Translations under genes and position numbers: made by a program
Part shown: in pieces, positions 1 through 8,572 of the stretch
How positions within the stretch are numbered: the stretch's first letter is position 1
Layout of the letters: every line of letters starts with the position of its first letter
Notes under the pieces: generated by a model
Databases searched by the model: none
What the model was told of the DNA's origin: nothing
What the model saw: the letters and a program-made list of their open reading frames with translations, nothing else
DNA from: JAHBXL01 sp964409775
GTDB taxonomy: Bacteria > Planctomycetota > Phycisphaerae > Phycisphaerales > UBA1924
Assembly (NCBI GenBank): GCA_964409775.1
Contig: CAYPEI010000005.1
Span: forward strand, 1 to 64,000
Direction: 5' to 3'
Length of the DNA: 64,000 nt

Positions 1-149
1 AGCAGGCACGATCACGCGCATCATCCGCTCTCCAAGCCGCGGCACGGGTTGGATCCGGGCGCCGCGCTGCCAGACGGTTGGAACAGCAAGTGCACGCTTC
101 GAAGACGCCGCGTGAACCGTGGCATGTCAGGGCAAAGAGGTTGCCTGTG

Positions 150-275
150 TTACCCGCCGCGATCGGTGGCAGAACGCCCGGTGACCTCGACCCGAATCGA
201 TGTCTGTGCCCAAGCCGATACCCCGCTCGCGAGCAGCATGGCCGCTCCGAGCCCGACGAGTTTCTTCAATTTCAT
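150..275 (-). CDS. Short secreted peptide ORF, possibly a frameshifted gene start
   Basis: A 41-codon frame starts with ATG only 7 bases after the stop of the SUMF1-fold gene, behind a purine-rich stretch, so it is probably co-transcribed with it. It encodes a clear signal peptide: KLKK, then a hydrophobic core ending in ASGVSA before WAQ. The predicted mature part is only about 18 residues and stops at base 150. A different frame, offset by one base, stays open from about base 200 to the left edge of the window. A signal peptide followed by almost no mature protein suggests a frameshift (real or sequencing error) or a truncated gene; a genuine tiny secreted peptide is the alternative. Function unknown. 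Confidence 0.4.
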   Translation of the reverse strand: MKLKKLVGLGAAMLLASGVSAWAQTSIRVEVTGRSATDRGG

Positions 276-282
276 ACGCTTC

Positions 283-1524
283 TTACTCTCGCTTTCTACG
301 AGTTACCACGAGTACGCACCCGGAAGCAAGCACCACCAGACCGGTGGGACCGGGGACTGTTGAGGCAATGCGGAATCCGGTATCGAACGGCGTCCAGTAC
401 GGCGAAAGTTGCCCGCCGCTGTCCCAGACAGAATCGGCTATGCCAAATCCCGGCGCACCACTCCAATAACTGCCTTCAATGTATCTTGACCTTGGGCCTT
501 CAATGGCCCCAGAGAAAATCTGTTCCGTCCACTCACTCGTCGCCCCTGCGACATCAAGCAACCCCCACGGGCTCTGCACATCGGGGTATGCGCCGAGCGG
601 CACTGCGAAGGGGCTGCCGTAGCCGGGGAATCGGAACTCGTCCCAGCCGTAGTTGGCCTGCGCGAGCGGGCCATCGGGGTTGGGACCCGACGGGCCCGGC
701 GGCAGGTTGATGTGTGCGCCCGGCGGGCCGCCGGGGATCCACGCATCGGTCGAGTTGGAGTACTGCCAGTACCCGCCCTGGTCCTGTCCATAGCGGTGCG
801 GGTCGTAGTGCGCGGCCTTGATCCACTCATCGCGCGAAGGGATGAAGTACCGCGCCCCGGGCGATCGCGTCGGCTGGTCGGCGAAGCCGCCCATGCCGTT
901 GGGGCCAAAGGTGGAAACGTCGTACGCCCCGCTCAGGAAGTTCTCCCGCGGCGTGACGCCTCCGGCGACCGCGCCGCCGTTGTGGAGGAAGTTGCAGTAC
1001 ATCGCCGCCATGCGCCACGAGATGTTCCCTACCGCCCGCATCTCGTTGCCGGCGGGCACCTGCCACCGCCGCGCGTTGGGGTTCGAGGCGTTGATCGGCG
1101 TCGTGCCCTGCGCCCCCCAGAACGTCGGCGGCGTCAGCCACGGCAGGTTGGGCTGCCCGGCGGGCCGGTCGTACGCGGCATTGAAGAACTGAACCCACTG
1201 GCTGGTCGTCACCTCGTACCGGCCGATGTTGTACTCGTAGTTGACGCCGCCGCGGCCGATGGCGTCGTCGCCCTGCGTGGGCGGGTTGGTCCCCATCCAC
1301 GGCGCATTGCCGGGGTGGGTGATGCGCACGAAGTCGATGCCGGAAAGCGGGTCGATGTCGGCAGCGACCGGGTGAGCGACCGCGAGAAGGGCCGGAAGGG
1401 CGAGAATCGTCCGCTCCCATAGGCGGAAAGTTCGCCGCGCAACCCGTCGCCGGCGCTCCGGGCTCTGACAAGTCCGGGACGCCGAGGCGGGTCCGATAGT
1501 TTGTGAACGGCTTGCATGCAACAA
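283..1524 (-). CDS. Secreted SUMF1/FGE-fold protein with PEP-CTERM-like C-terminal anchor
   Basis: About 413 residues. A hydrophobic signal segment (TILALPALLAV, roughly residues 40-54) precedes a formylglycine-generating-enzyme/C-type-lectin-like fold. That fold is recognised by the opening pattern F-V-R-I-T, the YNIGRYEVTTSQWVQFFNA block, the NISWRMAAMYCNFLHNGG block, the FIPSRDEWIKAAHYDP block and the closing DTGFRIAS. The copper-binding Cys pair of true FGE is not evident near the C-terminus, so a structural or binding role is more likely than sulfatase activation. The end is VPGPTGLVVLASGCVLVV followed by RRKR: a Pro motif, a single helix and a basic tail, as in PEP-CTERM sorting signals. 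No ATG fits the start. TTG at 1524 follows GGGAGA by about 6 bases; GTG at 1584 is the alternative. The 218 bases upstream hold no gene but the terminator of the next gene. Confidence 0.8.
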   Translation of the reverse strand: MLHASRSQTIGPASASRTCQSPERRRRVARRTFRLWERTILALPALLAVAHPVAADIDPLSGIDFVRITHPGNAPWMGTNPPTQGDDAIGRGGVNYEYNIGRYEVTTSQWVQFFNAAYDRPAGQPNLPWLTPPTFWGAQGTTPINASNPNARRWQVPAGNEMRAVGNISWRMAAMYCNFLHNGGAVAGGVTPRENFLSGAYDVSTFGPNGMGGFADQPTRSPGARYFIPSRDEWIKAAHYDPHRYGQDQGGYWQYSNSTDAWIPGGPPGAHINLPPGPSGPNPDGPLAQANYGWDEFRFPGYGSPFAVPLGAYPDVQSPWGLLDVAGATSEWTEQIFSGAIEGPRSRYIEGSYWSGAPGFGIADSVWDSGGQLSPYWTPFDTGFRIASTVPGPTGLVVLASGCVLVVTRRKRE

Positions 1525-1737
1525 GGGCGATCTCCCGAACGGGTCGAATCGGCCCTCTCCAGCCGTGGGAGAAGTTACCACCACCTACGGAGGACGCAAG
1601 GGAATATTTCAGAACCCGCGAGAATCGACCTGAGTTTCCGAAGATTCGCGGCCGGGTTCGTGATGCGAACGGCGCGCCCGCCGCGTTACCGCGGGGGCTC
1701 CGCAGGAGAGAGGGAACTGACGGGAGTGTGTGGCGAA

Positions 1738-1768
1738 TGAAAAACCCATGGACTGGAATCCATGGGTT
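1738..1768 (-). terminator. Rho-independent terminator of the acyl-CoA dehydrogenase gene
   Basis: A perfect 10-bp inverted repeat (arms 1743-1752 and 1759-1768) encloses a 6-base loop. Read on the minus strand, the stem is followed directly by a run of five T. It lies 35-65 bases past the stop of the acyl-CoA dehydrogenase gene, the right place to end the enoyl-CoA hydratase/dehydrogenase transcript. Confidence 0.85.
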
Positions 1769-1802
1769 CTGGGTGGATGCATGAGTGGCTGCCGGCGCGA
1801 GA

Positions 1803-3806
1803 TTACCGCGCTGAGGCGGTTGCGGGGGCGGTGGGGCCGGCGTGGGCGGGGATTCCGTCGCCGGGGAACTGCCTGATGCCGTCCTGACGCGGCGTTCGGC
1901 CGGTTCCCTTGGCGGTGGGGGACTTCTCGGGGATGATGAACTCGTCGTTGGGGAGGGACCGCGAGTGGGCCATGGCGGCATCGGCCGCGGCGAGCATGGA
2001 GTCGTCGGCCTGCTCGTAGAGGTTCCGGAGGTTGTCGTGGATCTCGACCTCGGCGAGGTCGAGGAAGTGGATGGCGGCGGTGCGGTCGCGTTCGAACTCG
2101 CTGCCGGCGGCGCTGCCCTTGCCCTGGTGGGCGCGCATGTCGGCGTCGAGGCGGGAGATGGTGCAGAGGGAGGCGTGGAGCATGATGGCGATGTTGGCGA
2201 GGCGTGCCTGCACGGCCTGGCGGTCGAGCATCTTGACGTCGTACTTCTTGCTCATGACCTTGAACTGGTAGGAGAGTTCGCGGACAAGGCGGGAAGCGCG
2301 GTCGGCGTAGGGGCGGAGGTCGGGCACCGCGCGATCGATGGCGGGGAGGGCGCGGCGGATGCCGAGGTAGACCTCCATGCCCAGGGGGATGGCGATCCTC
2401 ATGATCCGGGCGTTGAAGGAGTTCTTGAGAGCCTTGGAGATGTAGGCGCCGAGCGACTCGTCGGGCTCCTTGAGGAGGGCCTGCTTGATGCCGAGCATCT
2501 GCTCGGCGAGTTGCTTGCCGCCGTAGCCGAAGATGTAGGACTGCATGACCTCGTTGGCGCCTTCGACGATGAGGTTGATGCGGGAGTCGCGGAAGATGCG
2601 CTCGACCTCGTTCTCGGTCATGTAGGACTCGCCGCCCATGATCTGGAGGGCATCGTTGACGACGCGCCAGCCGAACTCGGAGCAGAAGACCTTGCACATG
2701 GCGGTCTCGACCTGGATGTCCTCGTCCTTGCGGTCGAGCATGCCGGTGGTCATGTAGAGCACGGCGTCCATGGCGTAGTCGTACGCGGCCATGCGGGCGA
2801 TGCGCTGGCGGACGAGTTCCTTGTCGGCGAGGGGCGCGCCGAACTGGTGGCGGGTGAGTGCCCACTTGGTGGCCTGGTCGCGTGCGCGGCGTGCGCCGCC
2901 GAGCATTCCGGCGGAGAGGGTGCAGCGGCCGTAGTTGAGGCAGGAGAGGGCGATCTGCAGGCCGCGGCCCTCCTGTCCGAGGAGGTGGTCCTTGGCGACG
3001 CGGACGCCGTTGAAGCGGATGCGGGCCTGCCAGGTGCCGCGGATGCCGCACTTGGAGCGGTTCTTCTGGTAAATGTCGACACCGTCCATCCAGGGGTGCA
3101 TGACGAGCGCGGAGATCTTGCCCTTGCCGTCGTCGCGTTTTTCGCGGGCCATGACGGTGAAGAGGCCGGAGAGCGCGCCGGAGGTGGCCCACTTCTTTTC
3201 GCCGTAGACGAGGTAGTCCTCGCCGTCCTTGACGAAGTAGGTCTCGCAGCCGCCGGCATCGCAGCCGACGTTGGGCTCGGAGAGGCAGAAGGCGCTGAGC
3301 CAGTCCTTGGCGAGGTGGGGGAGCCACTCGCGCTTCTGCTGCTCGTTGCCGAAGAGCATGACGGCCTTGCAGCCGATGGACTGGTGGGCGGAGACCATGA
3401 CGGCGGTGGAGCCGCAGGAGGCGCCGATGCGCTCGAGCACGCGGTTGTAACTGGTGATGCCCATCCCGAGGCCGCCGTGCTCCTTGGGGATGGTCATGCC
3501 GAGGACGCCGAGTTCGAAGAGGCGGTCGATGACCCAGCGGGGGATCTCCTGCTCCTGGTCGATCTGGACGGCGGGGTGCTCGGTGGTGAGGTACTCGTCG
3601 AGGCGGGCGAGGAGTTGGTCGCACTCGGCGGCCTCGCGGGCGTCGGTCTGGGGATAGGGGAAGTAGAAGTCCTGCTTGATGTTGCCCCAGAAGAGGTTCT
3701 TCACGGGGCCCATCTTGGCGGGCTCGGCACCGAGCCACTCCTCGGCCTGTTCGAGCAGTTTGCGGTCGGCGGCGGAGATGCCCTTGAGGTTCTTGAGGTC
3801 GGCCAT
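1803..3806 (-). CDS. Acyl-CoA dehydrogenase, VLCAD/ACAD9-like, with C-terminal extension
   Basis: 667 residues counted from MADLKNLKG. It contains the acyl-CoA dehydrogenase N, middle and C domains: LGVLGMTIPKEHGGLGM near the start, AFCLSEPNVGCDAGG in the FAD/substrate region, and the C-terminal flavin helix domain with VEGANEVMQ near residue 415. The Glu of VEGANE sits where the catalytic base of VLCAD-type enzymes lies. The extra roughly 180 residues after the core match the membrane-associating C-terminal domain of mitochondrial VLCAD/ACAD9 homologues. It would oxidise long-chain acyl-CoA to trans-2-enoyl-CoA. The enoyl-CoA hydratase gene lies 67 bases upstream on the same strand, so the two probably form a beta-oxidation operon. 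A longer reading from 3965 would overlap the hydratase gene and has a low-complexity N-terminus, so it was not chosen. Confidence 0.92.
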   Translation of the reverse strand: MADLKNLKGISAADRKLLEQAEEWLGAEPAKMGPVKNLFWGNIKQDFYFPYPQTDAREAAECDQLLARLDEYLTTEHPAVQIDQEQEIPRWVIDRLFELGVLGMTIPKEHGGLGMGITSYNRVLERIGASCGSTAVMVSAHQSIGCKAVMLFGNEQQKREWLPHLAKDWLSAFCLSEPNVGCDAGGCETYFVKDGEDYLVYGEKKWATSGALSGLFTVMAREKRDDGKGKISALVMHPWMDGVDIYQKNRSKCGIRGTWQARIRFNGVRVAKDHLLGQEGRGLQIALSCLNYGRCTLSAGMLGGARRARDQATKWALTRHQFGAPLADKELVRQRIARMAAYDYAMDAVLYMTTGMLDRKDEDIQVETAMCKVFCSEFGWRVVNDALQIMGGESYMTENEVERIFRDSRINLIVEGANEVMQSYIFGYGGKQLAEQMLGIKQALLKEPDESLGAYISKALKNSFNARIMRIAIPLGMEVYLGIRRALPAIDRAVPDLRPYADRASRLVRELSYQFKVMSKKYDVKMLDRQAVQARLANIAIMLHASLCTISRLDADMRAHQGKGSAAGSEFERDRTAAIHFLDLAEVEIHDNLRNLYEQADDSMLAAADAAMAHSRSLPNDEFIIPEKSPTAKGTGRTPRQDGIRQFPGDGIPAHAGPTAPATASAR

Positions 3807-3873
3807 GGATGGTCTCGGTGAAAGTCGGATGTCGGAAGTGGAAAGTCGGAACGGAGAAGCGGAAGGACTGCGA

Positions 3874-4779
3874 CTATTTCTTGGCGCTCTTTTCGAAGAA
3901 CGCCTCGATCGCGGCTTTGCCGGCGGGAGTGGAGCGGAGGCGGACGAGTTCGCGGCGTTCAACATCGAGCGCGGACTGCCAGCCGTGCTCGAGGCCCGCG
4001 GTGACCGCGGCGAGCACGGCCTGGGCCGACTCGGTGTGCGGGAGCGAGTCGCGGAGAGCAGGGAGCGCGGCGGCGACGCGGGACTTGCAATCGGGCCGAC
4101 CGATCCAGCGGGAGGGCGCGGCGTTGCGGGAGGGCGTGCCGCGGGAACGTTGCGAGGCGATCCACTGCTTGCAGGTCGGGATGAGCGCTTCGGGCGAGGG
4201 GGCGACGGCGTCGAAGAGGCGGGCGGCGACGGCTTCGTCGTAGGTGAGGGGCTTGCCCGCGGCAGTGCGCGTGATGGCGTCGGAAGGATCGATGCGCGCG
4301 GGGAGAAGGTTGGTGCCTCCCCACCCGGGGCAGATGGACAGCCCGGCCTCGGGCAGACCGACGGGGTAGGGCTTGCCGGAGGCGGAGGGCGCGGCGATCA
4401 GGGCATCGCAGTGCATGGCGATCTCGAGCCCGCCGCCGAGCGCAGCGCCGTTGATCGCGGCGACGGTCGGGAAGGGGAGGGACGCGATCATGCCGAAGAC
4501 CCGCTGCCCGTAGGCGAGATAGACATCGAGGTCGCGGTCGGACATGGCCTGGATGGACTTGAGATCGGCGCCTGCGATGAAGACGCGGGGACTGGCGGAG
4601 GCGAGGATGAAGCCGGTTGTGGCGGAAGGGAGCGCGCGGAGCGTCGCTTCGATCCGGCGGATGAGGGGCTCATCCAGGACGACCATGGGCGAGCCGGGCT
4701 GCTCGAGCCGCACGACGGCGATGCCCTGGAACGGTCCGGCGGCATCGTGTTCGATCGGGAATGGCTGTGTTGGGGTCAT
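3874..4779 (-). CDS. Enoyl-CoA hydratase/isomerase (crotonase family)
   Basis: 301 residues. Crotonase-fold landmarks are the first oxyanion-hole segment FIAGADLKSI (about residues 68-77), the second GAALGGGLEIAMHCDALIAA, and the catalytic-Glu segment LPEAGLSICPGWGGT. It is closest in style to the hydratase half of FadB/FadJ: after the fold it continues with a region like the FadJ linker (RSTPAGKAAIEAFFEK), but no hydroxyacyl-CoA dehydrogenase domain follows. It should hydrate trans-2-enoyl-CoA in beta-oxidation, acting on the product of the acyl-CoA dehydrogenase encoded just downstream. Hydroxyacyl-CoA dehydrogenase and thiolase genes are not in the window. Crotonase homologues are diverse, so isomerase or other activity is possible. 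Confidence 0.88.
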   Translation of the reverse strand: MTPTQPFPIEHDAAGPFQGIAVVRLEQPGSPMVVLDEPLIRRIEATLRALPSATTGFILASASPRVFIAGADLKSIQAMSDRDLDVYLAYGQRVFGMIASLPFPTVAAINGAALGGGLEIAMHCDALIAAPSASGKPYPVGLPEAGLSICPGWGGTNLLPARIDPSDAITRTAAGKPLTYDEAVAARLFDAVAPSPEALIPTCKQWIASQRSRGTPSRNAAPSRWIGRPDCKSRVAAALPALRDSLPHTESAQAVLAAVTAGLEHGWQSALDVERRELVRLRSTPAGKAAIEAFFEKSAKK

Positions 4780-4886
4780 AGTCGGGAAGGGGTGCGTATG
4801 CCCATCCTATCAGCGGAAAGGGTGTTCGCAAAGCACCGGCGATCCGATGGGTTGGACGGGTGTGGCCCGCGAGAGCGGGGCGACTT

Positions 4887-6137
4887 CTAGCGGCGGCGGG
4901 ATCGTTTTGGGTCCAGCGCATCGCGGAGGGCCTCCCCCACGAAGTTGAGGGCGAGGAGGGTCGAACCCAGGAGCAGGCAGGGGAACAGGAGCAGCCACCA
5001 GTGCGACCGGTAGGGGTTGAGTTCGGACAGGCCGTCGGCGGCGAGGTTTCCCCAGGAGGGCAGGGGCGGGCGCACACCGATTCCCAGGAAACTGAGGAAG
5101 GACTCCTGGAGGATGGCCTGCGGCACCGTCAGGGTGGCATAGACGACGATTGGTCCCACGAGATTGGGCAGGAGGTGGCGCAGGAAGATGCCGCGGGTGG
5201 AGACGCCCGCGGCACGCGCGGCCTCAACGAATGGCTGGGCCTTGAGGGAGAGCACCTGGCCGCGGATGACCCGGGCCATGGTGAGCCACGAGACGCCGCC
5301 GATGGCGATGACGAGCGTGCCCAGCGCGATGGCCTGGTACGCGCCCGGGGAGAGTTCGAGGGAGGGGATGGCGGCGATCGCCTGAAGGCGGATGCTGTCG
5401 GCGGCGGCCGGGTCGGCAGCGCGCTCGGCCTGGAGTTGCGAGAGTTCGCGCTCGACGAACTGCTCGCGCTGGGTGCGGGTCCGGAGTTCTGCGCCGGCCT
5501 GCCAACGGCCGATCGCGGCATCGATGGCGACGGCGAGCAGGACCACGAGGAGGACATAGGGGAGGCCGAAGAGGATGTCGACGATGCGCATCATGACGGC
5601 ATCGGTGCGGCCGCCGATGTAGCCGGAGATCGCGCCGTAGAGGGTTCCGAGGAGGACGGAGAGAAGAGCGGCCGCGAGACCGATGGTGAGCGATACGCCG
5701 CCGCCGGCGAGGGCGCGGACAGTGAGGCTGCGCCCGAGGATGTCGGTGCCGAGGAGGTAAAACGGGCGCGCGGCGTTCAGCGAGGCGTCGGTGGGAGGCG
5801 TTTGGGCTGCCTGGAGCGTGCGGAGCGCGACTTCGTGGGTTCGCCGGAGCGGGCCCTCGGGAAGGGAGTCGGGATCTGCGGCGGCGGAGAGACGAGGCCG
5901 AAACGCCCAGGACGGGGGCATGAGTTGTGCGAGGCGGTCCTGCGCGTCGTATCGGGGCGAGCCGTCGACGGTGCCGAGGGTCCACGGCAAAGAGCCGAGG
6001 CAGGCGAGCAGCATGAACGCGAGGAACAGGATCCCGGCGATGCCGAGCGGAGAGCGGAGCAACGGGTTTCGATGCTGCGGAGGCGGGGCGTTGATCGCGG
6101 GGATGGAATCACGCTGCGGCGTCACGAAGCCGAGCAT
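4887..6137 (-). CDS. Orphan DppC/OppC-type ABC transporter permease
   Basis: 416 residues. The family signature FYLLGTDILGRSL appears near residue 125, followed by the permease helices, the EAA-loop region (ARVIRGQVLSLKAQPFVEAARAAGVSTRGIFLRHLLPNLVGPI) and the usual ending LNFVGEALRDALDP. Compared with typical DppC (about 300 residues), the TM1-TM2 loop is longer, and a charged segment of about 60 residues (GRWQAGAELRTRTQREQFVERE onward) sits between helices 3 and 4. No binding protein, second permease or ATPase is adjacent. It may pair with components elsewhere, or with the 12.8-19.1 kb system, which has its own DppC-type subunit. Role: dipeptide/oligopeptide import in the inner membrane; substrate unknown. 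Confidence 0.88.
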   Translation of the reverse strand: MLGFVTPQRDSIPAINAPPPQHRNPLLRSPLGIAGILFLAFMLLACLGSLPWTLGTVDGSPRYDAQDRLAQLMPPSWAFRPRLSAAADPDSLPEGPLRRTHEVALRTLQAAQTPPTDASLNAARPFYLLGTDILGRSLTVRALAGGGVSLTIGLAAALLSVLLGTLYGAISGYIGGRTDAVMMRIVDILFGLPYVLLVVLLAVAIDAAIGRWQAGAELRTRTQREQFVERELSQLQAERAADPAAADSIRLQAIAAIPSLELSPGAYQAIALGTLVIAIGGVSWLTMARVIRGQVLSLKAQPFVEAARAAGVSTRGIFLRHLLPNLVGPIVVYATLTVPQAILQESFLSFLGIGVRPPLPSWGNLAADGLSELNPYRSHWWLLLFPCLLLGSTLLALNFVGEALRDALDPKRSRRR

Positions 6138-6161
6138 AGCGGTCCGGCGGAATGGAGGTGC

Positions 6162-6998
6162 TCAGCAGGGCGCGAACCAGCGGCTGAGGAAGGCGAAGAT
6201 GTCGGGCACGGCGACACCGGGCGTGCCGTCGATGTCGGCGGAGGGAAGGCTGGCGAACCACGCGCTGAGGAAGGCGAAGATGTCGGGCACCGCGACGGAG
6301 CCGTTCTGGTCAAAGTCGCCGGGGCAGTAGGGGATGGTGCCGGAGCCGACGAAGGCGCCGACGATGGCGAGGCTCCCGAGGCTGGGGTTGGCCGGGTCGA
6401 GCGGCCCGGAGATGTTGATGGAGCCCGAGACGGTGGCGGTGCGGCCGCTGATCGAGACGGTGCCCGGGAGCGTGGAGGCGTTCTGCGTGCCGCTGTCGGC
6501 GAGGTTCATCGCGCCTGTGCACGGCTGGGGCGGGTTCTGCGATTGGAGGAGCGTGCACACGGTTCCGGTCGCGGTGTAGTTGGCATCACCGGCCGAGTTC
6601 GCCGGGACATCGGTGAAGGTGAACGCGTTGGCGGCGATGGGCACCGGTCCCTCGATGACGCCGGGCGCGGCGTAGGTGACCGCGACGTTGTTCGCGTGGA
6701 CGACGATCGAGCCGATGGTGATCCCGAACACCCGATAGATGATGCTGATGTCCAGCGACTCGGTCGCGTGGAAGTCGAAGTCGTGCAGTTCGATGCTGCT
6801 CGGGAGGAGGGCGGCGTTCAGCCGGACCCGCATGGTGCCGGCGATGGGGGAGGTGTCGCTGCCGGACTGGCCCTGCACCGTGAGCGTCGCCGAGACGCTT
6901 GACTGGGCCTGGTTGAGGGTGACGTTGAAGGCCGGCTCGGCGAGGGCGGGCGCGCCCGCGAGCAGCGGAAGAAGAGCGAGCAAGCGGAGGCGCGGCAT
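6162..6998 (-). CDS. Secreted protein with C-terminal double GC-type dockerin module
   Basis: 278 residues. The start MPRLRLLALL follows GGAGA, and the signal peptide ends near GAPALA. The middle (about residues 22-210) is a beta-rich domain of unknown family with NVTLNQAQSSVSATLTVQGQ and repeated Thr/Ser-rich strands. The last 55 residues hold two calcium-loop repeats, each DxDxxGxxxVPDIFAFLS-WFA-like, bounded by CPGDF at the front and a final Cys. This is the GC-type dockerin module known from Phycisphaerae surface proteins. It is presumably exported and attached to a cohesin-like partner or processed at the C-terminus; the partner is not known. A longer reading from 7097 has no signal-like start and was rejected. 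Confidence 0.85.
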   Translation of the reverse strand: MPRLRLLALLPLLAGAPALAEPAFNVTLNQAQSSVSATLTVQGQSGSDTSPIAGTMRVRLNAALLPSSIELHDFDFHATESLDISIIYRVFGITIGSIVVHANNVAVTYAAPGVIEGPVPIAANAFTFTDVPANSAGDANYTATGTVCTLLQSQNPPQPCTGAMNLADSGTQNASTLPGTVSISGRTATVSGSINISGPLDPANPSLGSLAIVGAFVGSGTIPYCPGDFDQNGSVAVPDIFAFLSAWFASLPSADIDGTPGVAVPDIFAFLSRWFAPC

Positions 6999-7124
6999 CG
7001 GGCAGTCTCCAGGACCTGAGCATGGCAGCCGCCGGTGTGCGGGGCTGCATGACTCGGAAAAGTCAATATACCACACGTTGGCGGGCAGGCCCCGCAAAAC
7101 GTCCGAGTTGCCCAGTTTTACGCG

Positions 7125-8384
7125 CTATTGAGGGGAGCCCTTGGGGAGGGGCCAATATCGGAGCGTTTCCCGCACCCGGATGGGCCGCAGGGGCGATTCC
7201 GGACCCGCCTGAAGGTGCAGAGCGGAACCGGGCGCAGAGTGGGCGTGCTTGACCATGGCGAACGCGATGATGCGCCCGCCGAGCATGGGGCTGATGGCGG
7301 AGGAGGTGACGGCGCCGATGGGGGGCTGATCGGCGCTTGCGGATGCGAAGACCAGCGAGCCGGTCACGGGCTGGGCGGTATCGGGACCGGGGGCGGCGTC
7401 GGTGTCGATCGCGACGAGCCGCTGCTTGGGTTGGCCGAGGGCGTGCATGCGTGCGACAACTTCCTGGCCGAGGTAACAGCCCTTCTTGAAGTTGACCCGG
7501 TCGTTGAGCGTCTCCGGGCCGGTTTCGTGCGGGAGCGAGGTGGGTCCGAAGTCGATGTTGTAGAGCGGGGTGCCGGCCTCGATGCGCGCGATGTTGAACG
7601 CGTGCCAGCCGATGCGGACGGCGCGGGCGTCGGTCGCGGCGGCGGCGCGGGCCTTGAGATCGAAGCCGCGGTCCTGCCGCGCGCGGTGGTGATCGATGTC
7701 GTCGGCGGACTCGGCCAGCCGCGCGTAAGCGTCGGCGGCGAAGGCGGTGTTGACCGCCAGCGCGAAGCCGTGCTCGCCGGTCGGGTCGTTGCGCCAGATG
7801 AAGACGGGTTCGCCCGCGAACCGGTAGTGCGCGCCCGTGTCGGGCGCGAGATCGGCGATCGGCGGCGAACCCGGCGCAGGGGCGGCGAGCCTGGAAAGGA
7901 CTGCCGCGGCGGAGGGACCGTGGAGGTCGAGCCGGTGCAGTTGCTCGGAGTTGTCGAGGATCTGGACATCGTCGGCGACGATGAAGGACGAGAGCCCGGC
8001 GATGGTTCGCGGTGCGGCGTGGGCATCGAGTTCGAGCAGGATGTCGTCCTGCCGGACGATGACGTTGAGGTCGGCGTCGATGCGGCCCTTTCGGTTCAGC
8101 CAGAACGAGCGGCGGAGGCTGAACGGCGGCTTTGCCCCGGAGAGGTCCTTGAGTTCCTGCGTGAGCATGCGGTTCAGGAACGAGAGCCGGTCTTCGCCGG
8201 TGACGGAGAGGACGGCCCTGTGGGGGAGGTCGAAGATCGCGGCGGACTTGCGGATCGCGGCGTACTCGCGGTCGATGCCGGAATAGACCTGGAGAACCGG
8301 GATGCCTTCGCCTTCGGGGCCGTAGGGCGCGAGGACAGCGCCGGCGGACTCGTGGGACTGGAGGATCGGGGAGTTGCGAGCCAT
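7125..8384 (-). CDS. ygfZ: YgfZ/GcvT-type folate-binding protein
   Basis: 419 residues from MARNSPILQS. The N-terminal half has the GcvT-like fold (FDLPHRAVLSVTGEDRLSFLNRMLTQELKDL). The diagnostic YgfZ motif K-G-C-Y-L-G-Q-E occurs in FKKGCYLGQEVVARMHALG, followed by the C-terminal beta-barrel (VTGSLVFA..., RETLRYWPLP). YgfZ proteins bind tetrahydrofolate and support assembly or repair of certain Fe-S enzymes, such as the tRNA methylthiotransferase MiaB. True GcvT lacks the KGCYxGQE motif, so the name is fairly safe. The gene is divergent from the M42 peptidase, with 188 bases between the starts and no feature I can assign there. Confidence 0.87.
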   Translation of the reverse strand: MARNSPILQSHESAGAVLAPYGPEGEGIPVLQVYSGIDREYAAIRKSAAIFDLPHRAVLSVTGEDRLSFLNRMLTQELKDLSGAKPPFSLRRSFWLNRKGRIDADLNVIVRQDDILLELDAHAAPRTIAGLSSFIVADDVQILDNSEQLHRLDLHGPSAAAVLSRLAAPAPGSPPIADLAPDTGAHYRFAGEPVFIWRNDPTGEHGFALAVNTAFAADAYARLAESADDIDHHRARQDRGFDLKARAAAATDARAVRIGWHAFNIARIEAGTPLYNIDFGPTSLPHETGPETLNDRVNFKKGCYLGQEVVARMHALGQPKQRLVAIDTDAAPGPDTAQPVTGSLVFASASADQPPIGAVTSSAISPMLGGRIIAFAMVKHAHSAPGSALHLQAGPESPLRPIRVRETLRYWPLPKGSPQ

Positions 8385-8572
8385 GGGGTGCGTTTGGGGA
8401 GTGGGCCGCGGCGAGGTCGTCGGCCGCTGCGTCGAGGGTAGGAGCCGGGGGGGCACGATCCGGCGCGGGTGGCTTTGCCGGACGGGGCGGCGGGGTGATA
8501 GGCTTGGAGCCGCGGACCCAACGAGGTGCGCGGTGCATCGCGCGAGCGGCGGGGCGGCCAAGGAGCGTCATC

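Noticed and set aside
19..24. ATG ATG with GGAGAG upstream (minus strand) starting MMRVIVPA
   Set aside because: Only 8 codons are inside the window; too little to call, though it may be the next gene.
1842..3821. A 659-codon open frame antisense to the acyl-CoA dehydrogenase
   Set aside because: Its protein is Gly/Val/Glu-rich low complexity with no motif; it mirrors the high-GC codon use of the real gene on the other strand.
8495..8572. Earlier start for the M42 peptidase
   Set aside because: The GTG at 8573 has AAGGAG correctly spaced; the earlier frame is Arg-rich and lies in the divergent spacer.
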